Made by a program: the position numbers and the translations under genes
Assembly: GCA_025408405.1 (NCBI GenBank)
Contig: JANYJE010000013.1
Span: forward strand, 1-64,000
Length of the DNA: 64,000 nucleotides
Direction: 5' to 3'
Origin: Nitrosomonadales bacterium
GTDB taxonomy: Bacteria > Pseudomonadota > Gammaproteobacteria > Burkholderiales > Gallionellaceae
Notes under the pieces: generated by a model
The model's input: the letters and a program-made list of their open reading frames with translations, nothing else
The model's database searches: none
What the model was told of the DNA's origin: nothing
Shown: one piece after another, positions 16,590 to 24,986 of the stretch
How positions within the stretch are numbered: the first letter of the stretch is position 1
Layout: each line of letters begins with the position of its first letter

Positions 16590-17129
16590 CTACGTCAGCA
16601 CACCAATCAGATAATTGTCTTTCACCCGCATGTAATGCTCGGCGGAGTATTTCAGGTAAGCGCTCTCTTCATGCGTGAGTTGGCGCACCGCCTTGGCCGG
16701 GCGGCCCAAATACAGCATGCCGCTCTCCAGCGTCTTGCCCGGCGCTATCAGGCTACCCGCACCTATCATCACGCGCTCTGGAATCACCACATCGTCCATG
16801 ATAATGGAACCCATACCGATCAGGCATTCGTTGCCTATCGTGCAACCGTGCAAAATCACCAAATGGCCGACTGTCACGTAATCGCCGATGATCAGCGGCG
16901 AGCCTTCCGGCTTGTCCTGCGTCTTGTGCGACACATGGCCCATGGTCAGATCCTGCACGTTCGAGCCGCGCCCGATCACGATGCGGTTCACGTCACCGCG
17001 CAACACCGTGTTGCACCACACCGAGCTATCATCACCAATCCTCACTTCGCCGATGACTTGAGCCGAGGGATGGAGATAAACCCGTTCACCAAGGACGGGC
17101 GAGGTGTTGAGGTAAGTGCCTATAGGCAT
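16590..17129 (-). CDS. Gamma-class carbonic anhydrase family protein (YrdA/PaaY-like hexapeptide repeat)
   Basis: 179-aa left-handed beta-helix protein built of hexapeptide repeats (IGEVRIGDDSSVWCNTVLRG, CTIGNECLIGMGSIIMD). Three metal-ligand histidine candidates are in MGHVSHK and GHLVILHGCTIG, as in the Cam/YrdA family. Many such proteins bind zinc but carbonic anhydrase activity is often unproven. It is probably monocistronic, with a terminator just downstream. Confidence 0.9.
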   Translation of the reverse strand: MPIGTYLNTSPVLGERVYLHPSAQVIGEVRIGDDSSVWCNTVLRGDVNRIVIGRGSNVQDLTMGHVSHKTQDKPEGSPLIIGDYVTVGHLVILHGCTIGNECLIGMGSIIMDDVVIPERVMIGAGSLIAPGKTLESGMLYLGRPAKAVRQLTHEESAYLKYSAEHYMRVKDNYLIGVLT

Positions 17130-17146
17130 TTTGTTTGCTTCCAGAA

Positions 17147-17407
17147 TTAACCGATCAACCGGTCATAATCGGCATGGCTCCCGATCCAGAACCACTGCAC
17201 GCCTTCTTCTACAGGAACGCCCAATGCCCGGTAGTACAAGCCTACACGAACGCTGCGAAAACGCCCGGAACAAATCGGTTTGAACTGCAAGGAAGGATGC
17301 GATGGATTTTGTTTCAGCAGGTCAAAACTGCGCCGCGCGAGTTGCTGAATCTCGGCAGGCAAGGAGTTGAAACACGCCCAAAACTTGGACGAAGCAAAAT
17401 GCTTCAA
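17147..17407 (-). CDS. Putative type II toxin (ParE/RelE-like)
   Basis: 86-aa basic protein: FWACFNSLPAEIQQLARRSF, LKQNPSHPSLQFKPI, then RFRSVRVGLYYRALG and a final WFWIGSHADYDRLIG. This order (helix, P-S-L-x-F-K, R-x-R-V-x-x-x-Y-R-A, I-G-x-H-x-x-Y-D) matches RelE/ParE-like toxins, which cleave mRNA or poison gyrase. It overlaps the preceding small gene by ATGA, the classical arrangement for an antitoxin-toxin pair. Activity is inferred. Confidence 0.7.
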   Translation of the reverse strand: MKHFASSKFWACFNSLPAEIQQLARRSFDLLKQNPSHPSLQFKPICSGRFRSVRVGLYYRALGVPVEEGVQWFWIGSHADYDRLIG

Positions 17408-17607
17408 AGCTCGCGAGCCTTGCCGCTGCGATATTCGGATAACGCGGCATCCGCCAATGTATCCAGTTTTCCCGATGCCGCATCCGATTCAATCTGCGCA
17501 TCCCAGCGCGACGCATCAAACTCGACAAACCAGTTGCGGAATTTAGCGAGTTCGGAAGGAGGCAGGTTTTGCACCGACATTTCCAGCGCTTCAATTGTCG
17601 TAGGCAT
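17404..17607 (-). CDS. Putative antitoxin partner of the ParE/RelE-like toxin
   Basis: 67-aa acidic protein beginning TTIEALEMSVQNLPPSELAK and ending ADAALSEYRSGKAREL. The N-terminal helix and C-terminal extended tail resemble antitoxins that partner RelE-like toxins in proteobacteria. It precedes the toxin gene with a 4-base overlap and the same orientation. Identification rests mainly on this arrangement. No clear DNA-binding fold can be recognised. Confidence 0.65.
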   Translation of the reverse strand: MPTTIEALEMSVQNLPPSELAKFRNWFVEFDASRWDAQIESDAASGKLDTLADAALSEYRSGKAREL

Positions 17608-17744
17608 TTGATTACTCCAAAAACAGACGGGGTAAGAATAGCAGATTCTTCACTTGATTAAAAATTAGCCCCTCCAAGAAACATTGTGTAGGGAGCGTGC
17701 GCCTGCCTTGGCTACGCAAACAAGCACTTTGTATAAATTGAAAG

Positions 17745-18008
17745 TCAACTTGCGTAGGCTGGGCTGAACTTGCGAAGCCCAGCATTTACGGGCAAATACC
17801 GCTGGGCTTCGCTACGCTTAGCCCAGCCTACGAGCTGTGTCTGCCCCTGAAAGCCCCATGAATCGCCGCGTACTTCATGTATGACGATGTAGCTGGCTGG
17901 GGCAAGTGGGCCAAGAATGCCTTCCATCGCGGCAAACACGCGGCTCACATACAGCGCTTTCTCGTCCTTGGTGTTGGTGCCCTCGGTCACCTTGATGTCG
18001 AGATAGGG
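17745..18008 (-). pseudogene. Decayed 4-oxalocrotonate tautomerase-family gene
   Basis: Read on the minus strand from 18008, PYLDIKVTEGTNTKDEKAL and IVIHEVRGDSWGFQGQ match the tautomerase superfamily, whose catalytic residue is the N-terminal proline. The start codon is lost: the codon before that Pro is GGA, preceded by CAC. After GFQGQT the frame enters the 78-bp palindrome (LVGWAKRSEAQRYLPVNAG...) instead of the family's own C-terminus. Both ends are therefore damaged. An internal GTG could begin an 81-residue frame, but it would lack the catalytic proline. Confidence 0.75.
17754..17831. repeat. 78-bp nested palindromic repeat (REP/MITE-like)
   Basis: Outer arms GTAGGCTGGGCT (17754-17765) and AGCCCAGCCTAC (17820-17831) are exact reverse complements. 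Inner arms GCGAAGCCCAGC (17772-17783) and GCTGGGCTTCGC (17801-17812) are also exact. Together they would fold into a long, almost continuous cruciform. Repeats with this GTAGGCTGGGCT...GAAGCCCAGC character are dispersed in many proteobacterial genomes. Only one copy was noticed in this window. It interrupts the 3' part of the tautomerase remnant. Confidence 0.8.
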
Positions 18009-18018
18009 TCCGTGTTTA

Positions 18019-18037
18019 GAGCGCTATGTTAGCGCTC
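18019..18037. repeat. Perfect hairpin at the end of the AT-rich membrane protein gene
   Basis: GAGCGCTA, TGT, TAGCGCTC gives an 8-bp perfect stem with a 3-base loop. It overlaps the last two bases of the stop codon of the upstream minus-strand gene. No T run follows in either direction, so an intrinsic terminator is doubtful. It may be a 3'-end stabilising structure or a junction scar between the two accessory genes. Confidence 0.4.
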
Positions 18038-18407
18038 ATATCAGACCCCATTGCTTCTCAACTGCTGCGATTTCATCTAGTAATCGCTTTATAAGAGTGT
18101 CTTTTCCAATCGGACTTCTTAGATGAATCGTTGTTTTCTCACCTTCCTCAACAGGATCAAGTTCATTAATTATTTTTGCAGACAGGTGAGGCTTCATTTG
18201 TGAGAACACAGCTGTGTTTCGAAACGCACTCCACTCAAAACTGTTTTCTAGGTATTGCCGCCAAGAATCCACCAATTCCTGCCTCCTTTTTCTCCTCTCT
18301 CGTCGTTTTTCTATTCCCCAATTTACCCACGGAGCGATAAGACTCCCAACAGCGCCCGCTACGAAACCAAGTATGGCTGGCAAAATTTTTGCGACAAAGA
18401 TTTCCAT
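18036..18407 (-). CDS. Membrane-anchored hypothetical protein, AT-rich
   Basis: 123-aa protein: an N-terminal membrane segment (AKILPAILGFVAGAVGSLIA), then a strongly basic helix (EKRRERRKRRQELVDSWRQY) and a soluble C-terminal part with LRSPIGKDTLIKRLLDEIAA. The family is not recognised. Start 18407 is chosen over an ATG 15 bases upstream because GAGGGGAAAC lies right before it. Its base composition is much more AT-rich than the flanking pyrC and carbonic anhydrase genes (23 of 60 G+C in the line starting 18061), which suggests recent transfer. Confidence 0.6.
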   Translation of the reverse strand: MEIFVAKILPAILGFVAGAVGSLIAPWVNWGIEKRRERRKRRQELVDSWRQYLENSFEWSAFRNTAVFSQMKPHLSAKIINELDPVEEGEKTTIHLRSPIGKDTLIKRLLDEIAAVEKQWGLI

Positions 18408-18472
18408 GTTTCCCCTCATCACTAATCACTAACGTATAAGTAGACACCCTAATTTCATTGGCGTATACACCA

Positions 18473-19513
18473 TCATTTAATCAGCTTCCACTTCATCATC
18501 TCCCCCGCCCGCAGCGGTACCAACTTGGAACCACCGAAGTCGACCGTGTGCGGCATGTGCCACTCTTCTCGACGCAACGTGACCTTCTCCGCATTGCGCG
18601 GCAGGCCGTAGTAGTCTGCGCCATAAAAACTGGCAAAGGCTTCGAGCTTGTCCAGCGCGCCCGCTGCCTCGAACACTTCGGCATACAGCTCGATGGCGGC
18701 ATGCGCAGAGTAGCAGCCGGCGCAGCCGCAGGCGTTCTCCTTGGTGTGCTGCGCGTGCGGGGCGCTGTCGGTGCCGAGGAAGAATTTCTTACTGCCGCTG
18801 GTGGCGGCTTGCACCAGTGCCTGGCGGTGCGTCTCGCGCTTGAGGATGGGCAGGCAATAGTAGTGCGGGCGGATGCCGCCGACCAGCATGGCGTTGCGGT
18901 TGTAAAGCAGGTGCTGCGGCGTGAGTGTGGCGGCGATGGTGTCGGGTGCACTCGTCACAAACTGCGCGGCCTCCTTGGTGGTGATGTGCTCAAACACCAC
19001 GCGCAGGCCGGGCAGATCTTGCAGCAACGGCTGCATGACGCGCTCGATGAACACAGCCTCGCGGTCGAAGATGTCGATGTCGGCGCTGGTGACTTCGCCG
19101 TGCACCAGCAGCGGCATGCCGCAACGCTGCATTTCCTCAAGAGCTGAATAAGTCTTGCGCAGGTCGGTGACGCCGGCATCGGAGTTGGTGGTGGCACCCG
19201 CCGGATAAAGCTTAACGGCGTGCACGATGCCGCTGGCTTTGGCTTTTTTGATTTCATCCGCAGAAGTATTGTCCGTGAGGTACAGCGTCATCAGCGGCTC
19301 GAACTGCATGCCTTTGGGGAGTGCGGCGAGGATGCGAGCGCGATATTCCTGGGCTTGCGCGGTGCTGGTGACCGGCGGCCTGAGGTTGGGCATGACGATG
19401 GCGCGGGCGAACTGGCGCGCGGTGTCGGGTAAGACAGATGCCATCAGCGCGTCGTCGCGCAGGTGCAGGTGCCAGTCGTCGGGGCGGGTGAGTTTGAGTT
19501 CCATAGTGGTCAT
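18473..19513 (-). CDS. pyrC: Dihydroorotase
   Basis: Converts carbamoyl aspartate to dihydroorotate in pyrimidine synthesis. The 346-aa protein is the class II type found in E. coli. Metal ligands are visible as H15 and H17 in DDWHLHLRD, the lysine to be carboxylated in [14 protein letters not shown], histidines in LLVHGEVT and [10 protein letters not shown], and the catalytic Asp in GTDSAPH. The first of two in-frame ATGs (19513 and 19504) is used; neither has a good ribosome binding site. rsmI lies 50 bases upstream on the same strand. Confidence 0.95.
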   Translation of the reverse strand: MTTMELKLTRPDDWHLHLRDDALMASVLPDTARQFARAIVMPNLRPPVTSTAQAQEYRARILAALPKGMQFEPLMTLYLTDNTSADEIKKAKASGIVHAVKLYPAGATTNSDAGVTDLRKTYSALEEMQRCGMPLLVHGEVTSADIDIFDREAVFIERVMQPLLQDLPGLRVVFEHITTKEAAQFVTSAPDTIAATLTPQHLLYNRNAMLVGGIRPHYYCLPILKRETHRQALVQAATSGSKKFFLGTDSAPHAQHTKENACGCAGCYSAHAAIELYAEVFEAAGALDKLEAFASFYGADYYGLPRNAEKVTLRREEWHMPHTVDFGGSKLVPLRAGEMMKWKLIK

Positions 19514-19563
19514 TCTATCAATAAGGCCTTTTGTTTAAATGCGCGGGAATGACGGATAGGGAT

Positions 19564-20430
19564 TTATTCCTGCTTTTTAATTTCCAGTGCGCGCTGGTAC
19601 AGCTCGTTCTTGCCGGCCCCGGTAATCTGCACGGCCAGTTGCACCGCCTGCTTGAGCGGCAGCTCGGCCAGCAGGGTGGCCAGCACATGTTCGATCTCGG
19701 CGCTGAGCCCTTCTGCGCGCGCTGGTGCGGCAGATACCAGCACCACAAATTCGCCGCGCTGATGGTTGGGGTCGCTGTTCAGCCACGCCATCGCCTCACC
19801 CAGTTTGCAGCGGTGAATGCTCTCGAACAGCTTGGTCACTTCGCGCGCCAGGACGATTTCGCGATCACTGCCGAACACACTGTGCAGGTCGGCAACGCAT
19901 TCGAGAATGCGGTGTGGCGCCTCGTAAAACACCAGGGTGTATGGCGCCTCTATCAATATCTGCAACTCGCGGCAGCGTGCGGCTGATTTATTCGGCAGGA
20001 AGCCGTAAAACAGGAAATGCGGCGTGGCGAAGCCTGCGGCGGAGAGCGCCGCCACGGCGGCGCTGGCGCCGGGAATGGGGATGACGCGAAAGCCCGCCGC
20101 GCGCACGGCCTCCACCAGCAGGGCGCCGGGGTCGCTGACCGCAGGTGTCCCTGCATCGCTCACCAGCGCCACGGCCTGGCCCTGTTGCAGCATGGCTACT
20201 ACCTTCTCCGCCGCGCCGCGCTCGTTGTGCTGGTGCAGTGCCTGCAGGCGCTGCGCGGTAATGCCATAGTGGGTGAGCAGGTGCGAGGTGTTGCGCGTGT
20301 CTTCCGCCGCGATGACGTCGGCAGAGGTCAATATATCCAGCGCCCGCAGGCTGATATCACGCAAATTTCCAATCGGGGTGGCGACTACATATAATGCGCA
20401 CTCTAATTTCAGTTTTTGACCGCTATGCAA
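19564..20430 (-). CDS. rsmI: 16S rRNA (cytidine-1402-2'-O)-methyltransferase
   Basis: 288-aa SAM-dependent enzyme that methylates the ribose of C1402 in 16S rRNA. Tetrapyrrole-methylase fold motifs are plain: LYVVATPIGNLRDIS, VIAAEDTRNTSHLL, ALVSDAGTPAVSDPG, IPIPGASAAVAAL and FYEAPHRI. The start is a TTG at 20430 with GAAGGAAG shortly upstream; no ATG is available. This start lies inside the divergently transcribed lpoA gene, so the two coding regions overlap by 6 bp at their 5' ends. In E. coli the same pair (yraL-lpoA) is also divergent. Confidence 0.93.
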   Translation of the reverse strand: MHSGQKLKLECALYVVATPIGNLRDISLRALDILTSADVIAAEDTRNTSHLLTHYGITAQRLQALHQHNERGAAEKVVAMLQQGQAVALVSDAGTPAVSDPGALLVEAVRAAGFRVIPIPGASAAVAALSAAGFATPHFLFYGFLPNKSAARCRELQILIEAPYTLVFYEAPHRILECVADLHSVFGSDREIVLAREVTKLFESIHRCKLGEAMAWLNSDPNHQRGEFVVLVSAAPARAEGLSAEIEHVLATLLAELPLKQAVQLAVQITGAGKNELYQRALEIKKQE

Positions 20431-21801
20431 CGTTCTTCCTTCTGGCTTTTATTGTTGGTGGCACTATACGTTAGCGCTTGTGCCAGCGCTACCCGCGGCA
20501 CGCCAGCCGCCGCACCGGCGGCACCTGTTGCGGCTGTGCCGGCTGTGGCCGCCCAGCCGCAAGCGACTCTCTCAGCACTTCCGCCCAGTTCGATTGAAAT
20601 GAGTACGCTGCCTCCCGGTGCGTTGCCGCTGCCGACCGCCGACAACCCGGCGCCGCATATCGCGCTGCTGCTGCCGCTCAAGTCTCCCGCCTTTGCACGC
20701 GCGGCAGAAGCCGTTCAGCAAGGCTTCCTGGCGGCGGCCAGCAAGCAGCCAGGCCTGCCGGTACGCGTGTATGGCAGTTCGGACGACACCCGCGACATTA
20801 TTTCTCTGTACCGGCAGGCGCTGGCCAACGGCGCGGTGGCCGTAGCCGGTCCGCTGACGCGCGATGGCGTGGCGATTCTGGCTGGCTACCAGGGAATTGC
20901 AGTGCCGACGCTTGCGCTCAACACCACCGAGGCCAAGCCCAGCACGTCTAAGTTGTTCTTTTACGGGCTGACCGCCGAAACCGAAGCGCGCCAGATTGCC
21001 CAGCAAGCGGCACGCGCCAAGTATCGCGACGCAACCATTATCAGCACCGGCTCGGCACTGTCCAAGCGCCTGGCTCTGGCTTTTGCCGAGGAATGGAAAA
21101 ACCTGGGCGGCAATGTCACCGCCGAAGTGGTGTACAACAACAACCCTGCTGCGCTGGTCGATCTTCCCGTTGCACCGTGGCCACCCGGCATGTCACCGCC
21201 CGTACCCGCATCTGCGGTTTCTGCTGATGGCGAGCCCACTGTTATCAAGCGCCCCTTACCACCGCCGGTTGCACCCAGCAACGTTGCCTTCCTGGCTGCT
21301 GACAGTACCCAGGCGCGCCTAATACGCCCGTATTTCAACCCCAGCCTGCCTGTTTATGGCACTTCGCAGCTGTTCAACGGCAATGGCGATACGCTCACCA
21401 ACTACGACCTCAACGACATTCGCTTCGTCGACATGCCGTGGCTGGTGCAGCCCGATCATCCTGCCGTGGTGTTCTACCCGCACGCCAATCCGCCGCTGGA
21501 AGCGGACATGGAGCGCCTGTATGCGCTCGGTGTCGACGCCCATCGCCTGCTGCATATCCTGCTGCAGAACGCACAACGCACGGCGCTGCCACTGGACGGG
21601 GTAACCGGGCGCATCCGCCTGAAGGATGCCAACACTTTCCAGCGTGAATCGGTTTCCGCCTTGTTCAGGCTGGGACGCGGCCTGACACCTGAAGCACTCA
21701 CCGCCATCAACGCGGCCAAGGCCGCCGAGAAAGCGGCGGAGATCGCCGCGCGCAAGGCAGCCGAGAGCGCGAGTAGTAGCGTACCCACACCGACGCGATG
21801 A
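20425..21801 (+). CDS. lpoA: Penicillin-binding protein activator LpoA/LppC family lipoprotein
   Basis: 458-aa outer-membrane lipoprotein (signal peptide FWLLLLVALYVSAC). After an Ala/Pro linker, the rest is the periplasmic-binding-protein-like domain of the YraM/LppC family: IALLLPLKSPAFARAAEAVQ, VAVAGPLTRDGV, FLAADSTQARLIRPYFN, plus a proline-rich insertion near residues 250-285. LpoA stimulates PBP1A in E. coli. This version lacks the N-terminal TPR domain of the roughly 680-aa enterobacterial protein, so activation may differ. The C-terminus is a charged Ala/Lys helix. It overlaps yraN by ATGA. Confidence 0.88.
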   Translation: MQRSSFWLLLLVALYVSACASATRGTPAAAPAAPVAAVPAVAAQPQATLSALPPSSIEMSTLPPGALPLPTADNPAPHIALLLPLKSPAFARAAEAVQQGFLAAASKQPGLPVRVYGSSDDTRDIISLYRQALANGAVAVAGPLTRDGVAILAGYQGIAVPTLALNTTEAKPSTSKLFFYGLTAETEARQIAQQAARAKYRDATIISTGSALSKRLALAFAEEWKNLGGNVTAEVVYNNNPAALVDLPVAPWPPGMSPPVPASAVSADGEPTVIKRPLPPPVAPSNVAFLAADSTQARLIRPYFNPSLPVYGTSQLFNGNGDTLTNYDLNDIRFVDMPWLVQPDHPAVVFYPHANPPLEADMERLYALGVDAHRLLHILLQNAQRTALPLDGVTGRIRLKDANTFQRESVSALFRLGRGLTPEALTAINAAKAAEKAAEIAARKAAESASSSVPTPTR

Positions 21802-22142
21802 GCTCGGCGGGTGCGCAAGCCGAGCAACTGGCTGCGCAGTTTCTGCAACAGCACGGCTTGAAGCTGTTGCAGAGCAATTACCGCTGCCGTTTTGGCGAGA
21901 TTGATCTGATCTGCCAGCACCATGACACCCTCGTTTTCGTGGAAGTACGATTGCGCAGCCACGCCGGCTTTGGCGGTGCCGCCGCCAGCATTGATGCACG
22001 CAAAAAGGCCAAGCTGGTACGCAGCGCACAACATTATCTGGCCGCACTCGCGCATATTCCGCCCTGCCGCTTCGATGCGATCCTGATGCAATCCACGGAT
22101 ATCCATGGCATTGAATGGGTCAAGAATGCTTTTGCCGTCTGA
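21798..22142 (+). CDS. yraN: YraN family protein (UPF0102), predicted endonuclease-like
   Basis: 114-aa protein with the restriction-endonuclease-like core of UPF0102: AEQLAAQFLQQHGLKLLQSN, then RFGEIDLICQHHDTLVFVEVRLR, where E-x-D and V-E-V-R sit at the places of a PD-(D/E)xK nuclease site. It is translationally coupled to lpoA. Biological function is unclear; the nuclease fold is family knowledge. Confidence 0.92.
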   Translation: MSSAGAQAEQLAAQFLQQHGLKLLQSNYRCRFGEIDLICQHHDTLVFVEVRLRSHAGFGGAAASIDARKKAKLVRSAQHYLAALAHIPPCRFDAILMQSTDIHGIEWVKNAFAV

Positions 22143-22777
<635 letters not shown>

Positions 22778-22778
<1 letters not shown>

Positions 22779-23329
22779 TGATTGCTCGTAGTCTGAATTT
22801 GCTGTTGCTGGCCACCGTGGTGGGTTTTTTGAGCGCCTGTGTTCCCGTAATCACCAAGGGAGATGACCGACGCACGACCGGTATCTACATTGAGGATGGC
22901 ACGATAGAAGATACTGCCATGAGCCGCATCAAGGAAAAGTACAAGGATACGGTGCATGTGAACATCGCCAGTTACAACCGTATGGTGTTGGCTACCGGCG
23001 AGGTTCCCTCCGACACGGTAAAAGCGGATATCACCCGGATTATCGGCGGCGTGCAAAACGTCAAGGATATCAATAACGAACTGGTGATCGGCCCAATGGC
23101 CACCCTGTCTTCGCGCAGCGGCGACGCCATGATCACCGGCAGTGTCAAATCCCGCTTCAATGAAAGCAAAGACCGCATGCGCGCCGACCATGTAAAGGTG
23201 ATCACCGAGAATGGCATTGTTTACCTGCTGGGCATGGTAACGCACAGTGAGTCTGAATTCGCCACCGAGATTGCCGCAACCACCAAGGACGTAAAAAAGG
23301 TTGTGCGCGTATTCGAGTATCTGGACTAA
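22778..23329 (+). CDS. dolP: BON-domain outer-membrane lipoprotein (DolP/YraP)
   Basis: 183-aa lipoprotein (signal peptide with LSAC lipobox; LLLLATVVGFLSAC) with two BON domains: first around VHVNIASYNRMVLATGEVPS, second around ADHVKVITENGIVYLLGMVT. DolP supports outer-membrane integrity and the BAM complex. It overlaps the diaA stop by one base and completes the conserved lpoA-yraN-diaA-dolP run. Confidence 0.9.
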
Positions 23330-23334
23330 ACAGT

Positions 23335-23820
23335 TTGTACCCCACCCCTGACTTTGAACACAAGATTTGCAGCCATGCGGATCTGGCTGCGCGTGTTGCG
23401 ACGCTGCCGCGCCCGCTGGTATTTACCAATGGCTGTTTTGATGTGTTACATCGCGGCCATGTCACTTACCTTGCACAAGCTCGCGCACTGGGCGCTGCGC
23501 TGGTTCTCGGCGTAAACAGCGACGCCTCGGTCAAGCGCCAGGGCAAGGGAGATGACCGCCCGGTCAACCACGAGGACGACCGCATGGCGGTGTTGGCCGC
23601 ACTGGGCGCGGTGGATCTGGTGGTTCTGTTCGATGCTGACACACCCATCGATCTGATTCTGGCCTGCCACCCGGATGTGCTGGTCAAAGGCGGCGACTGG
23701 ACACCGGACAAAATAGTCGGCAGCAAGGAAGTGGTAGGCTGGGGCGGCACGGTGCACAGCATTCCCTTTCTGCACGAGCGCTCCACCACCGCGCTGCTCA
23801 AGAAAATCCGCGCCTCCTAA
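23335..23820 (+). CDS. rfaE2: D-glycero-beta-D-manno-heptose 1-phosphate adenylyltransferase
   Basis: 161-aa nucleotidyltransferase, equivalent to the C-terminal half of HldE. Motifs: FTNGCFDVLHRGHVTYL with the GH-type catalytic site, VNSDASVKRQGKG, and the C-terminal HERSTTALLKKI. It makes ADP-heptose precursor for LPS inner core, which shows the organism is Gram-negative. The kinase half must be a separate gene elsewhere. The start is a TTG with a poor ribosome binding site, 5 bases after dolP. Confidence 0.9.
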   Translation: MYPTPDFEHKICSHADLAARVATLPRPLVFTNGCFDVLHRGHVTYLAQARALGAALVLGVNSDASVKRQGKGDDRPVNHEDDRMAVLAALGAVDLVVLFDADTPIDLILACHPDVLVKGGDWTPDKIVGSKEVVGWGGTVHSIPFLHERSTTALLKKIRAS

Positions 23821-23837
23821 TTTTCAGGTCGATTGCC

Positions 23838-24185
23838 ATGACGACTCCAACCGAAATCACCCTGCACCAGCAATCCAGAGTTCTGGAAATTGCCTTCGAC
23901 GATGGATCGAGCTTTCGCCTGCCATTCGAGTTCCTGCGCGTATTTTCTCCTTCTGCCGAAGTGCAGGGCCACGGCCCCGGGCAGGAAGTGCTGCAATTCG
24001 GCAAGAAGGACGTCAACCTGACTTCGGTCGAACCCGTGGGCAGCTATGCGCTCCAGCTCAACTTCGACGATGGTCACGACAGCGGCCTATATACCTGGGA
24101 TAGGCTGTACAGCTTCGGCAAGAACCAGGATGCCATGTGGCAGGATTACCTGGCGCAACTCAAGGCGGCGGGCAAGGGCCGCTAA
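23838..24185 (+). CDS. DUF971 (gamma-butyrobetaine hydroxylase-like N-terminal domain) protein
   Basis: 115-aa single-domain protein with the DUF971 pattern: EITLHQQSRVLEIAFDDG, FRLPFEFLRVFSPSAEVQG, then YALQLNFDDGHDSGLYTWD. It lies just before ubiE, an arrangement common in betaproteobacteria. The domain also occurs in Fe-S cluster carrier-related proteins, but the function of stand-alone copies is not settled. Confidence 0.88.
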   Translation: MTTPTEITLHQQSRVLEIAFDDGSSFRLPFEFLRVFSPSAEVQGHGPGQEVLQFGKKDVNLTSVEPVGSYALQLNFDDGHDSGLYTWDRLYSFGKNQDAMWQDYLAQLKAAGKGR

Positions 24186-24212
24186 CTGCTACACCCCAAC
24201 TTGGAGCAAATG

Positions 24213-24947
24213 ATGAGCAAAACGACTCATTTCGGTTTTGAAACTGTGGCCGAGAACGAAAAGGCCAAGCGCGTCGCGGGCGTGTTCACCTCGGTCGCCG
24301 GCAAGTACGACATCATGAACGACCTCATGTCCGTCGGCCTGCACCGCGTGTGGAAACACTTTGCAGTCAGCGTCAGCGGCGTGCGCACAGGTCAGCGCGT
24401 GCTGGACGTGGCGGGCGGCTCGGCTGATCTTTCGCGGCTGTTCCTGAAAGAGGTTGGCGAAAGCGGACAGGTCGTGCTCACCGACATCAACAACGCCATG
24501 CTGCGCGTGGGCCGCGACCGCCTGCTGGATGAAAGCATCGCCACCCCTGTCACGCAATGCGATGCCGAACACCTGCCCTTCCCTGACAACTACTTCGACT
24601 GCGTCAGCATCGCCTTCGGCCTGCGCAACGTCACCCACAAGGATGCCGCGCTACGCGAAATGAAGCGCGTGCTCAAGCCGGGCGGGCGCGTCATCGTGTT
24701 GGAATTCTCCAAGGTCGCCAAGCCGCTGGAGAAAGCTTACGACTTCTACTCGTTCAAGCTGCTGCCCAAGATGGGCGAGCTCATCGCCGGCGACGCCGAC
24801 AGCTACCGCTACTTAGCCGAATCCATCCGCATGCACCCGGGACAGGAAGAATTGAAGCAGATGATGGAAGAAGCCGGGCTGGAACGCGTCGAATACTTCA
24901 ACATGACGGGCGGGGTGGTGGCGGTGCATCGGGGGTATAAGCTGTAA
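24213..24947 (+). CDS. ubiE: Ubiquinone/menaquinone C-methyltransferase
   Basis: 244-aa SAM methyltransferase of quinone synthesis. Family signatures are complete: [31 protein letters not shown] (SAM motif I), [27 protein letters not shown], and the C-terminal [14 protein letters not shown]. Of three nearby start options (TTG 24201, ATG 24210, ATG 24213), the last has the best spacing from GGAG. In many relatives the quinone genes ubiJ and ubiB follow closely; here about 4.5 kb lies between. Confidence 0.95.
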   Translation: MSKTTHFGFETVAENEKAKRVAGVFTSVAGKYDIMNDLMSVGLHRVWKHFAVSVSGVRTGQRVLDVAGGSADLSRLFLKEVGESGQVVLTDINNAMLRVGRDRLLDESIATPVTQCDAEHLPFPDNYFDCVSIAFGLRNVTHKDAALREMKRVLKPGGRVIVLEFSKVAKPLEKAYDFYSFKLLPKMGELIAGDADSYRYLAESIRMHPGQEELKQMMEEAGLERVEYFNMTGGVVAVHRGYKL

Positions 24948-24986
24948 GCGCCAAGCCATCTACTTTATTAACTCTCGGGGAAAGTG

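Noticed and set aside
18019..18037. Possible integron attC site near the small accessory genes
   Set aside because: The hairpin lacks the GTTRRRY core and paired R/L boxes, and no integrase is present.
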